A program made the position numbers and the translations under genes. The notes beneath the pieces were generated by a model. It ran no database searches and was not told the origin of the DNA. It was given only the letters and a program-made list of their open reading frames with translations. Shown here in pieces: positions 35,993 to 44,832 of a DNA stretch of 64,000 bases (position 1 is its first letter; every line of letters begins with the position of its first letter). Origin of the DNA: a bacterium (GTDB lineage Bacteria > Krumholzibacteriota > Krumholzibacteriia > LZORAL124-64-63); NCBI GenBank assembly GCA_024223715.1, contig JAAEOA010000293.1, positions 1 through 64,000 of the forward strand. The letters are read 5' to 3'.

Positions 35993-37453
35993 CTAGAAGT
36001 TGTAGTACAGAAATTCACTGATGCGGGCCATGTCCAGAATGGCCATCAGTCCTGCGCTCATGACCAACAGGGCCCAGGCCCAATGAGGTCGCCAATTGAG
36101 TTTGTTCCAGATACCGGTCAAAGGATTGCCATCGGCCCATTCAATGACACTCGGCAGACGGAAGGCAATGAAGCCCAGAACCAAAATGAGGGCGGCTTCA
36201 CGGTGGGAATAGAGGTCGCCTCCGAAGATGCCGGAACCAAATCCCACCATGGCTTTAAGAATGACCAGGGCGCCCGAGAAAGTTTCTGCGCGGAAGAATA
36301 TCCAGGCCAGGACTACTGAGAGGAAGGTCAGGGCCGTTGGCCAGAAGCGTGACCATAAACTGAGTTTTGCAGTGGATTCACCGGAACCTCGCCAGGCCCG
36401 CCATCCATGGTTGATCATCAGATACAAACCATGCAGCGTTCCCCACATAACAAAGGTCCAGCCCGCTCCGTGCCACAAACCACCCAGAACCATGGTGGCC
36501 ATGAGGTTGCGGTAGCGTTTGAGTTTTCCTCCGCGACTGCCGCCCAGGGGAATGTAAAGATAGTCGCGCAGGAATCTGGACAGGGTAATGTGCCAGCGTC
36601 GCCAGAAGTCGATTATGCTGCTGCTCTTGTAGGGCGAACGAAAATTCATGGGCAGTCGGACACCCATAATGCGGGCCATGCCGATGGCCATATCGCTGTA
36701 TCCACAGAAATCGAAGAACAGCTGGAAAGTGTAGGCCAGAGAACCGGCCCAGGCCTCGGCCATGCTCAGGGTCTGGTTTTGACCGGCGGCAGTGAATACA
36801 GGAGTAGCCCAGGAGGCGGCCCGGTCGGCCAGAACGACTTTTTCGAATAGGCCGAGCAGGAAAATAGTTAGGCCAATGGCAATGTCTTGCTGATTGGGCA
36901 GGAAAAGTCGGGATTCCTTGAATTGGGGCAGGACTTCTTTGTGGTGCACAATGGGACCGGCAATGAGCTGGGGGAAGAAGGTCACAAACAGGCAGTAATG
37001 AAGAAAATTGTGTTCCCTGGTTTCACCACGGTGGGCATCGACTAAATAGGCGACTTGCTGGAAAGTGAAAAAGGAAATGGCCAAAGGCAGCACAATGGGA
37101 CCGGGGTCCCAGGAAACTCCCGGTAACAGACGCAAATTAGCAGCGAAAAACCCGGCGTATTTGAACCATCCCAGTAAGGCTAGATTTAACGTAACTCCAA
37201 TAAAAAGAAGAGATTTTGATGGATTTTGAGCTTCGTGTTTTTGACCCAGAACCCATCCGAGAGCGTAATTAAAAAATATGGACCCGACGATGAGGCCCAG
37301 GTACTCCAGCCTCCACCATCCATAGTAGACAAGTGACGAAAAAACCAGCCAGGCGATGGCCGACTGGGGTTTTTGAGCCTTCCCAAGGGCAAAAAACACC
37401 CCAATGACCAGGGGCAGGAATAGGAAAAGGAATGGAAAGGAATTGAATAACAT
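35993..37453 (-). CDS. MBOAT family O-acyltransferase (AlgI/DltB-like)
   Basis: 486 residues from ATG 37453. A TTG six codons upstream is an alternative. About ten to twelve transmembrane helices. SIIDFWRRWHITLSRFLRDY and the catalytic His in LGGLWHGAGWTFVMWG are diagnostic of MBOAT O-acyltransferases that move acetyl groups across the membrane. Its neighbour encodes the SGNH-like partner. No polysaccharide synthesis genes are nearby, so the target may be encoded elsewhere. Confidence 0.92.
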   Translation of the reverse strand: MLFNSFPFLFLFLPLVIGVFFALGKAQKPQSAIAWLVFSSLVYYGWWRLEYLGLIVGSIFFNYALGWVLGQKHEAQNPSKSLLFIGVTLNLALLGWFKYAGFFAANLRLLPGVSWDPGPIVLPLAISFFTFQQVAYLVDAHRGETREHNFLHYCLFVTFFPQLIAGPIVHHKEVLPQFKESRLFLPNQQDIAIGLTIFLLGLFEKVVLADRAASWATPVFTAAGQNQTLSMAEAWAGSLAYTFQLFFDFCGYSDMAIGMARIMGVRLPMNFRSPYKSSSIIDFWRRWHITLSRFLRDYLYIPLGGSRGGKLKRYRNLMATMVLGGLWHGAGWTFVMWGTLHGLYLMINHGWRAWRGSGESTAKLSLWSRFWPTALTFLSVVLAWIFFRAETFSGALVILKAMVGFGSGIFGGDLYSHREAALILVLGFIAFRLPSVIEWADGNPLTGIWNKLNWRPHWAWALLVMSAGLMAILDMARISEFLYYNF

Positions 37454-37622
37454 CCCTAATTTGGCTCCCAAACGTCAATAAGGCCGAAAATGGTATGATT
37501 GTACACACTCAAGATTTTATTATCGGCAAATGTCTACCCAATTTCAGGAAAAGCTGCTCCAAAAACCAAACTAATTTGGTTCTCTATGTGTCAAATAATT
37601 GACAGAACCTGTTAAAAATTAC

Positions 37623-37651
37623 TTGACCTTGAGTTGTCATCAAATTAACAT
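37623..37651 (+). promoter_or_regulatory. Sigma70-like promoter of the cytochrome conduit cluster
   Basis: TTGACC (37623-37628), 17-base spacer, TAACAT (37646-37651), 42 bases before the decahaem cytochrome start, which has GGAGG. A second TTGACA lies at 37599 without a matching -10. Confidence 0.45.
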
Positions 37652-37692
37652 ACATAAATCAATAAACGTTTACTTCTTCCCGGAGGTCCCAG

Positions 37693-38631
37693 ATGAGCTC
37701 CTCGTCCCTAAACAAAATAATGACTCTGCTGAGTTGTTTGATCCTGCTTGGTTGCAGCCAGGTCTTGGCATTGGATAATTTTGCTTCCGGCTTTGACTTG
37801 CCGGAAGATGCCACATATGTGGGATCGGAAACCTGCCTCGATTGTCACGAAGAAGTGGGCGACTTATATGCGCACACTCCCCACTCGGTTGAACTGGCAC
37901 CCATGGTTCCCGGCGGACAGGCCGATGCCTGCGAAGCCTGTCACGGACCAGGTAGCATTCACTCCGAAGAGGAAGACATCGATACCATCATTAATGTGGA
38001 TATGATGCGAGCCATGGATTCATCCCAAAAAGATGCCATGTGTTTGCAGTGTCATACAGAGAACCACGTGGGCTGGGCCGGTGGTCCACACCAGGGTTCG
38101 GAAATCAGTTGCTCCGATTGCCATGCCGATTTGGTTCACTTTGAAGTTCAAGCCAAACCGGCAGCCGACTTCAGAAACGAATCTGAATTTTGCATTCAGT
38201 GCCACACTTCGGAAGTGGGCGATTTCAGAATGCCTTTCCGTCATCGTGTTCTCGAAGACCAGATTTCGTGCAACGACTGTCACGACCCGCACAATGGCTT
38301 TCCCACCGATACCTGGAATGGCATTAACGACACTTGTCTGAAGTGCCACACCGAAATGGCCGGTCCTTTTGTCTTTGAACACGATGGTGTGCAAAGCGAA
38401 GACTGCACCGTCTGTCACAAGCCCCACGGTTCAACTCACGACAAAATGCTCGTCACCGACGGCAATACTCTTTGTCTGCAGTGTCACTACGAATCGGAAT
38501 TTAATTCCGATGAAAACTGGACGCTGGCCAGGGTACCTCACGGCGGAATGCTGGGTACTGAAGGCCGCTGCTACGACTGTCACAATGAAATTCACGGCTC
38601 GAACGTCGCTCCGTCGTTCAGGGACCAATAA
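37693..38631 (+). CDS. Decahaem c-type cytochrome, MtrA/DmsE family
   Basis: 312 residues. N-terminal signal sequence with LLGC (possible lipobox) or cleavage after VLALD. Ten CxxCH haem motifs are evenly spread (CLDCH, CEACH, CLQCH, CSDCH, CIQCH, CNDCH, CLKCH, CTVCH, CLQCH, CYDCH). Length and haem number match MtrA/DmsE/PioA, the periplasmic cytochromes that insert into an MtrB-type porin and carry electrons across the outer membrane. An MtrB-like gene follows directly, supporting this role. Confidence 0.92.
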   Translation: MSSSSLNKIMTLLSCLILLGCSQVLALDNFASGFDLPEDATYVGSETCLDCHEEVGDLYAHTPHSVELAPMVPGGQADACEACHGPGSIHSEEEDIDTIINVDMMRAMDSSQKDAMCLQCHTENHVGWAGGPHQGSEISCSDCHADLVHFEVQAKPAADFRNESEFCIQCHTSEVGDFRMPFRHRVLEDQISCNDCHDPHNGFPTDTWNGINDTCLKCHTEMAGPFVFEHDGVQSEDCTVCHKPHGSTHDKMLVTDGNTLCLQCHYESEFNSDENWTLARVPHGGMLGTEGRCYDCHNEIHGSNVAPSFRDQ

Positions 38632-38643
38632 GGGAGGCAAGTC

Positions 38644-40545
38644 ATGAAACGGATTATTACAATGACATCCTTGGTCCTGACCGCACTGCTTTTCAGTGCT
38701 GTGGTTATGGCTGCGGATTTGCCGGCACAAGAGGGACGCCTTTGGGCTCCGGCCGGTGATCTGGTGGGTCAGGAAAATCACGCCACTTTGGGAGTGACCA
38801 GCTGGGATCCTCACGGCAACAAAGCCAAATATGCCGAAGACTGGCAACAGGAAGACGACCTGATGCTCAACGCCTTGTTTGGTTATAAAACCATTCTGGC
38901 AAACGGGCGCCATATTCAGGTTCGTGGGTTTGGTCAAAGTGGAATGGGTACCTTTGCCGGCCATTTCAGCTTGGATACCAAGAAGCCAGGACGCTGCAAA
39001 GTCAGCATCGACTTCCGCAATTTCAATTCCTTCTCCGACATGACCAGCGAAATGCGGGCCAGCAGTTTTGGCGGGTCTCCGGCTCCACCGGCACTTGATA
39101 CCATGCCTTCCATGGGTTGGAAAAAAGCGAATGTAAAGTTCAATTACAATTTGGGTAAAGGCTTTGCTTTGGATTTGGGTTTTGACCGTCTGTGCAAAGA
39201 TGGCAGCAAAGGCAGTCTCTTGCGCGGGGGAACCGGCAGCTCCGTTCCTAATGTTAAACTGTTCGATACCAAAACCAATGAATTCAGTGTGGGCCTTGGT
39301 TATCAGGGAACCAGCCTGGGTGTGGCCGGACATGGGTATATTCGCACTACTGAAGGTGACCGTGCTGTTGGCGACCACTCATATACTGACGACTCTACTC
39401 ACTATCGTGCTCAACTGGACGCCACTTATAAACTGGGCACCCGCACCACTGTGATGGGCCTGGCCAATACCGGAAAATTGGAAACAACCAATACCGAGTA
39501 CTGGAACAACAGCACCTTCAGTCCGGTTGGCGAAGCCAAAACCAGCAACGGCCGTTTGGCTGTCATCACCTCTCTGGGAACCAAAACCACTGCTCGCCTG
39601 AGTGCAGGGTTGGGCACCTGGAATACTGACACTCAGACGGATCTGGCCGGGGCCATTGCTCAGGCATCGACTCGTGAACGCACAAGTCAGGACCTGAGTG
39701 TATCGTTGTCGAATAACAGCCTGGACAAAACCCGGTTGCGTTTCGATTATCGTTTCCGCAATACGCAACTCGAAGGTACGGTCGCTGAAGACAATCTTCC
39801 GGGTGCAGGCAGCGGGGATTACCAAAGCACCGACCAGGACCGTCAAAGCCATCAGGCTAAATTGCGGGCTGGCGTTCGCCTCAGCCGAACCGTCAAACTG
39901 AAAGCTCAGTTCGACTGGCGAAGCCTGACCGTGGATGAAGCCAATACTTACAGCAGCAGTGCCTTGTTCTACACCATGGGCGATCGTCAACAGGATCGCC
40001 TGGGTGCACGTTTGGCCTTGCAGACTCGTCCTTCCAAAAAAGTGAAACTGGATGTTGGCTTTCAGGGCTACAGCCAGAACTTCGAACGCAACGATGTTGA
40101 AGGCGTGAAGACCAGCAATTCAACCCATCGGGCTTACGCCGGTTTGAATGTTCTGGCCAACGACCGCCTCACCTTTGTGGGTACCGGAAGTTACGGTATC
40201 GAAAAATACGAAGTGGAAGACGGACCTGCAGCCGGAGCCGGTATGGGGCCGCTAACCTACGAAGGAAAAACCCTGCGCTTTGCCCCTGGAGCCATCCTTC
40301 AGGTTGGGCACAAAATGGAGCTGGAAGCCCATTACGAAGGCATCCGCTTCGAAGATCCAGGCGATGCTGCCAACGAAGGCAACCAACTGAACAGCGATCT
40401 GAATCGCATTCTATTGCGCGCCGGTTATCGCGTGGGTGAGACCATGAAAGTAACGGCATCTTATCGCCGTCACGAGTTCGATGAGAACCGCTGGGACGAC
40501 TACATCATGGACCTTTACAGCCTGTCCCTGTCGGGCCGGTTCTAG
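38644..40545 (+). CDS. MtrB/PioB-family outer membrane porin of an electron conduit
   Basis: 633 residues. Signal peptide ends VVMAAD (residues 1-24). The mature protein is a long series of amphipathic beta-strands and ends YSLSLSGRF, an outer-membrane barrel signature. The N-terminal WDPHGNKAKYAEDW resembles the region following the plug in MtrB proteins. The decahaem cytochrome is 12 bases upstream. In such pairs the porin sheathes the cytochrome and allows electron transfer to the outside. I do not see the N-terminal CxxC found in Shewanella MtrB. Confidence 0.85.
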   Translation: MKRIITMTSLVLTALLFSAVVMAADLPAQEGRLWAPAGDLVGQENHATLGVTSWDPHGNKAKYAEDWQQEDDLMLNALFGYKTILANGRHIQVRGFGQSGMGTFAGHFSLDTKKPGRCKVSIDFRNFNSFSDMTSEMRASSFGGSPAPPALDTMPSMGWKKANVKFNYNLGKGFALDLGFDRLCKDGSKGSLLRGGTGSSVPNVKLFDTKTNEFSVGLGYQGTSLGVAGHGYIRTTEGDRAVGDHSYTDDSTHYRAQLDATYKLGTRTTVMGLANTGKLETTNTEYWNNSTFSPVGEAKTSNGRLAVITSLGTKTTARLSAGLGTWNTDTQTDLAGAIAQASTRERTSQDLSVSLSNNSLDKTRLRFDYRFRNTQLEGTVAEDNLPGAGSGDYQSTDQDRQSHQAKLRAGVRLSRTVKLKAQFDWRSLTVDEANTYSSSALFYTMGDRQQDRLGARLALQTRPSKKVKLDVGFQGYSQNFERNDVEGVKTSNSTHRAYAGLNVLANDRLTFVGTGSYGIEKYEVEDGPAAGAGMGPLTYEGKTLRFAPGAILQVGHKMELEAHYEGIRFEDPGDAANEGNQLNSDLNRILLRAGYRVGETMKVTASYRRHEFDENRWDDYIMDLYSLSLSGRF

Positions 40546-40554
40546 GAGTATGAA

Positions 40555-41217
40555 GTGATGGAAGCCAGCAAATCAAGACCATCTGACCGGCGGGAACAAA
40601 TCCAGCGCGAAGCAGCGCTTCTGTTCACAACCAAAGGCTATGACGGCACTCCCATTCGTGCCATCGCCAAGAATTGTGGCATTACCGAGGCTGCTATTTA
40701 CCGGCACTTTGAAAATAAGGATGACCTGTATCAGTCGGTCATCAAAATGAAAGCGGCTCAGCACGACATCAAAGGAACTCTGGACCAACAGGCGAACCAG
40801 GGTTCCATTGAAGACGTACTGACTTTCATTGCCGGCCACATTCTGGAACTGGCCGAAAAAGACCCTCAACTGATGCAACTCATGTTCCGCAACAGTTTTC
40901 AAAACGGCCCGGCAGCCCGCCTTCTCTTTGTGGAAGTGCGTCTGCCCTATATCGAGTTTTTAGCCGGGGAAATGAAAATTCGCCAGGATAAAGGCGAACT
41001 GCTTGGTGTGGATGCTTTCACTTCGAGCCGTTGCTTCGTGGGCATGGTTATGGACTGTGCCCTGAACACCGGCGTATGGACCACTTTGACCAATCAGGAA
41101 TTCGTGGCTGAAAACGTCATCTGCAACAACATTCCAATTTTTGCCCGTGGCCTGACCATAGGCCAGTTCAATAGTGCCGCTTCCGACGATGCGGCCCAAC
41201 TCGGGAGTAACCCATGA
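40555..41217 (+). CDS. TetR family regulator of the cytochrome conduit cluster
   Basis: 220 residues. GTG start after AGGAG (ATG at 40558 is an alternative). The N-terminal HTH is typical (REAALLFTTKGYDGTPIRAIAKNCGITEAAIYRHFENKDDLY). The C-terminal ligand-binding part is divergent. It sits inside the conduit operon and overlaps the start of the selenocytochrome by four bases (ATGA), so it likely regulates its own cluster. The 20-bp perfect palindrome at 42770-42789 is a candidate operator. Confidence 0.9.
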   Translation: MMEASKSRPSDRREQIQREAALLFTTKGYDGTPIRAIAKNCGITEAAIYRHFENKDDLYQSVIKMKAAQHDIKGTLDQQANQGSIEDVLTFIAGHILELAEKDPQLMQLMFRNSFQNGPAARLLFVEVRLPYIEFLAGEMKIRQDKGELLGVDAFTSSRCFVGMVMDCALNTGVWTTLTNQEFVAENVICNNIPIFARGLTIGQFNSAASDDAAQLGSNP

Positions 41218-42731
41218 GAAGTTATGTGACCAACAGCTTCATCTTAGGCGTCCTTGTGGTGCTGCCACTGTTCTTTCTTTGGGGGTGTGAGAATGACACC
41301 ACCAATGGTGACATTGATGGCGGCCCCGAAGTGACGGAAATGTCCTGCATCGGCTGTCACTCCAGCCGGGAAATGCTGGAGGAGGCCCTGGGCAAAACCG
41401 GCGGCTCGAAAGTGATGGTGCCCAATAAGGGCGATGGTTGAGGCGGTGAAGTACCCGCGCTGGAAGCGTGGGAAAAAGTTTTGATCGCCAATAGTAACGG
41501 TTCCACTTCTTCGTTCATGGCCAGTGTTCACGGGCCTGACTACCAAGGCAATACCATTGAGCATGCCCTGACTTGTCAGATGTGTCACAACGGTCCTGCA
41601 GACAATACTTTTGCTGACATGACTGAAGCTCATACGGGCATCGTGCGTGACCCAAGTGCTGCTGGCGATGTGGGTTGTGCGCAGTGTCACGATGCTGAGT
41701 TCGGTGTGACAACAGCCTGCGAGCACTGTCACGAGGGCATCAGCGATTCAGCAGCCAACAGCCTGCATACAAATTTATGGGGCGAAAAAGCTGCTATCGA
41801 ATTGCGTGGTCAATGCGAATTTGAAGGCAGTGGTTACGAAGACATGTTTAGCAATAAGTGTGGTGGCTGCCATACGACTTGTGGACAATGTCATGTCAGT
41901 CGGCCAAATAGTGTGGGGGGCGGATTTCCGAAATTTGGTGGCGTGGTTTATTCCGCTCACGGTTTCAACCGAACTCCCGATTTGACGGAAAACTGTACAG
42001 CTTGTCACGGCAGTCGAGTGGGAACCGATTACAATGGATCTCTCGAAGGCAACGCCCGGGACGTGCATCGTTCAAATGGTATGAAGTGTGAAGCTTGTCA
42101 CTCCGGAACCGAAATGCATGGTGATGGACAATACCAGGGCGACCATTACAACCACCGTTATGAAGTGGCTTCCATGCCTCGCTGCGAGACCTGTCATTCC
42201 AATTTGGAAGAAAACCCTTTCCATAATGCTCATGTTGACGGTTTTGCTTCCGAGGCCAACCTGCAATGCCAGGTTTGTCACTCACAGCCTTACAAAAACT
42301 GCACCAATTGTCACAATCTTGTGCCTGATGGAAAAGCGGACAAATTCGACATAGACCCAAGTGTGGTTCAATTCAAAATTGCCAACAATCCAAGCCCTTA
42401 CCGCACAGAATATGATTATGCCGTAGTTCGTCATGTGCCTGTTGACCCGGACACTTATGCCGACTGGGGACTGACTCTTCCCGGTTATCTGGATGAACCA
42501 ACGTGGAAGTATGCTTCACCTCATAATGTTCTTCGGGTTACTCCTCAGACCACGGTTGAGGACGGTCAGGGTTGCAGTGCTTCTTGTCACGGTACTCCAG
42601 ACAGCCCTGAAGGATTCTTCCTTCGTGAAAGTGACTTGCGTGATTTGGGTGGAGATCCGTTGCCTGATTATCAGGCAAATATTGACCTGATTATTCCCGA
42701 CGATAGTCCGGTCTTTAACGAAGATGATTAG
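41214..42731 (+). CDS. extKL: ExtKL-like multihaem c-type cytochrome lipoprotein, predicted selenoprotein
   Basis: 505 residues if TGA 41439-41441 is read as selenocysteine (Sec76). Stopping there gives a 75-residue orphan, and starting after it at 41481 gives a cytochrome with no export signal. Lipobox FLWGC lies near residue 25. One CxxCH (CIGCH) precedes Sec in the context VPNKGDG-U-GGE. After it come ten more canonical CxxCH motifs plus a CSASCH (CX3CH) near the C-terminus. Geobacter ExtK and ExtL are adjacent gene calls that NCBI, as I recall, treats as one selenoprotein, ExtKL. This gene shows the same split. Neighbours are an MtrA/MtrB pair and an ExtH-like protein. The likely role is the outer-membrane electron outlet of the conduit. 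What Sec does is unknown. Confidence 0.88.
41454..41472 (+). promoter_or_regulatory. SECIS hairpin for UGA at 41439-41441
   Basis: CCCGCGCT-GGA-AGCGTGGG: eight pairs (one G-U) closing a GGA loop, with 20 nt between UGA and the loop. All classic bacterial SECIS criteria known to me are met: stem 4-16 bp, loop of at least 3 nt with G first, and spacing within 16-37 nt. It lies wholly inside the coding sequence. Confidence 0.82.
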
Positions 42732-42737
42732 TAGGGC

Positions 42738-42809
42738 GGAGGGTCAATTTTTTTGGCCCTCCAAAAAAAGCGGAACAGTACTGTTCCGCAACAACGGGCC
42801 ATTCGGCCC
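42738..42809 (+). promoter_or_regulatory. Three tandem hairpins, including a perfect 20-bp palindrome
   Basis: Between the selenocytochrome and the rhodanese lipoprotein lie GGAGGGTC...GGCCCTCC (42738-42762), GCGGAACAGTACTGTTCCGC (42770-42789, perfect), and GGGCC-ATTC-GGCCC (42796-42809). None is followed by a T-run, so simple termination is unlikely. The 20-bp palindrome is the right size for a TetR dimer site, and the hairpins could also stabilise or process the polycistronic RNA. The RBS AAAGGAGA follows at 42813-42820. Confidence 0.55.
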
Positions 42810-42827
42810 TCCAAAGGAGAGCGAAAA

Positions 42828-44693
42828 ATGAAAACGCGTCTGACTTGGCTACTTATTCTTATGCTTGCTTTGACGGCGTTCTGGGGTTGCTCTGATGATG
42901 ATGGTGATCATCCGGGGACGCCTACGGAAACTGCATTTGAAACGATGGCAGCTGCTGGAGCAGCTTACATTAATGACAGTGTTGACTGCCCTGGTGTTAT
43001 CAACGCCACTGTTTTGAATGACAACCTTGACCTGTACACTGTTATCGATATTCGCAGTGAAGCCAGTTATCTGGCGGGTCATATCCCCGGTGCCTTCAAT
43101 TCATCATTGGGAACCCTGGTTGCCGACCTGGCCAGCAAATCCATTCCAACGGGTAAACCTTATGTGGTAGCCTGCTATTCCGGCCAGTCGGCCGGCCATG
43201 CCAAAATTGCCATGGAAATGCTGGGTTATTCTGATGTTTCTTCCCTGCTGTGGGGAATGAGTTCCTGGAACTCCACCCTGGACAGCTGGAGTGGAAATAC
43301 CGGCGATAATTTGCCTACTGCTGAAACTGATAACAACAATGGTGACCTGGTTGTGGAAACATTCCCAACTTTGTCCGAAGATGTTGAATCAGTTGTTGTT
43401 GACCGAGCAGAAATCACGCTGCAAGGTGGTTTTAAAGGCAAATCGTTCGCCGAAATCGAAGATTATCTTGATGATTATTTCATCATCAACTATTTCAGTG
43501 AAGCAGACTATCTGGGTCAGGGATCTTCCGGAGTTCCCGGTCACATTCCCGGTGCCTTCCAGTTTTCTCCCTACGCCAGCCTGGGCATTGAAGAAATGCT
43601 GCCCAACATTCCCACCGACAAACCGGTTATCGTTTATTGCTGGACCGGACAACACAGCAGCCAGGTTACTTTCTACCTGAACATGCTTGGTTACGAAGCT
43701 TATAGTCTCAAATTTGGTTCGAACAATCTGTTCCACTCTGATTTGACTGCACATAAGTGGAGTTCTGCCCAGCAGAACGACTTTGCTTTGGAAATGGGAC
43801 ACGCTCCAGGCGATGCCTTTGATACCATTGCTGCTGCTTTGGTCGACTACGTAAATGACAGTACTGACTGCCCTGGCGTTTTGAGTGCTTCAGATTTGAA
43901 TGACAACCTTGATCTGTATACTGTTATCGATATCCGGAGCGAAACTGATTTCGACGCTGGTCATATCGATGGTGCTCACCACTCCAGCTTGGCCACTTTG
44001 ATGGACGATGTTGGAACTGATATTCCCACCGACAAGCCTTTTGTCATTGCCTGCTATACCGGCCAAAGTGCCGGACACGCCAAAATTGCATTGGAAATGG
44101 CTGGCTACGAAGATACCAAAAGCCTGTTATTCGGTATGAGCTCCTGGAATACCACTTTGGATTCGTGGACTGGCAACTGTGCCGACAATCTTGGTACTGT
44201 TGAAACCGACAATAACAATGCTGATTTAACTTGGCACGTGTATCCAGACCTGACGGGTCAGGACCTCGATGGCCGTGTTGATGTCATGCTTGCCGGTGGA
44301 TTCAAAGGCAAAAGCTATACTGAAATTGAAGACTATCTGGATGACTATTTTGTCATCAACTACTTCAGCGAAGCTGATTATCTGGGTGAGGGTGAATCGG
44401 GTGTTCCCGGACACATTCCCGGTGCTTTCCAATTCACTCCCTATGCAAGCTTGGGTGTAGACGAAATGCTGGGTAATCTGCCCACAGACATGCCCATTAT
44501 CGTGTATTGCTGGACTGGCCAGCACAGTAGCCAAATTACTGCATATTTGAATATGCTGGGCTACGAAGCTTATAGCCTGAAGTTTGGCTCCAATGGCTTG
44601 TTCCATACGGACCTGACTGCTCACAAATGGACCTCAAGTGCTCAGAACGATTTCGATCTGGTGCCTACTCCGGTTCTGGTGGCGAATTACTAA
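42828..44693 (+). CDS. ExtH-like lipoprotein with four rhodanese domains
   Basis: 621 residues from ATG 42828, with AAAGGAGA. Lipobox LTAFWGC at residues ~15-21. An internal tandem duplication of 294 codons (42933-43814 and 43815 to about 44670) gives two copies, each with two rhodanese domains. Active-site loops: VACYSGQSAGH, VYCWTGQHSSQ, IACYTGQSAGH, VYCWTGQHSSQ, each with a catalytic Cys. ExtH of Geobacter is a rhodanese-family lipoprotein in the ext conduit locus. Here the domain number is doubled. Likely outer-membrane or periplasmic. The substrate (sulfane sulfur, selenium or a structural role) is not known. Confidence 0.85.
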   Translation: MKTRLTWLLILMLALTAFWGCSDDDGDHPGTPTETAFETMAAAGAAYINDSVDCPGVINATVLNDNLDLYTVIDIRSEASYLAGHIPGAFNSSLGTLVADLASKSIPTGKPYVVACYSGQSAGHAKIAMEMLGYSDVSSLLWGMSSWNSTLDSWSGNTGDNLPTAETDNNNGDLVVETFPTLSEDVESVVVDRAEITLQGGFKGKSFAEIEDYLDDYFIINYFSEADYLGQGSSGVPGHIPGAFQFSPYASLGIEEMLPNIPTDKPVIVYCWTGQHSSQVTFYLNMLGYEAYSLKFGSNNLFHSDLTAHKWSSAQQNDFALEMGHAPGDAFDTIAAALVDYVNDSTDCPGVLSASDLNDNLDLYTVIDIRSETDFDAGHIDGAHHSSLATLMDDVGTDIPTDKPFVIACYTGQSAGHAKIALEMAGYEDTKSLLFGMSSWNTTLDSWTGNCADNLGTVETDNNNADLTWHVYPDLTGQDLDGRVDVMLAGGFKGKSYTEIEDYLDDYFVINYFSEADYLGEGESGVPGHIPGAFQFTPYASLGVDEMLGNLPTDMPIIVYCWTGQHSSQITAYLNMLGYEAYSLKFGSNGLFHTDLTAHKWTSSAQNDFDLVPTPVLVANY

Positions 44694-44715
44694 ATCTCTC
44701 GGGATTTGGAAAATA

Positions 44716-44745
44716 AAAGGGAGGGCTTTAGGGCCCTCCCTTTTT
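44716..44745 (+). terminator. Terminator of the conduit cluster
   Basis: GGGAGGGC-TTTAGG-GCCCTCCC followed by five T: an 8-bp perfect GC-rich stem 26 bases after the rhodanese stop. The minus strand also has a T-run, so it may stop the convergent hypE transcript. Confidence 0.92.
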
Positions 44746-44832
44746 ATTGAAACTAATTCGAACCAGACAGGCTTTAACCCAGAGTATTATTGGTAGAGGA
44801 TACACTGACTCTTTACTGGTTGGGTGACGAAA

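Noticed and set aside
41481-42731. A separate leaderless cytochrome gene starting at 41481
   Set aside because: It would have no export signal although it carries many haem motifs. The frame is continuous with 41214-41441 except for one TGA with a SECIS-like hairpin.
42738-42762. Rho-independent terminator inside the conduit cluster
   Set aside because: A good stem, but an A-run follows on the plus strand, not a T-run.
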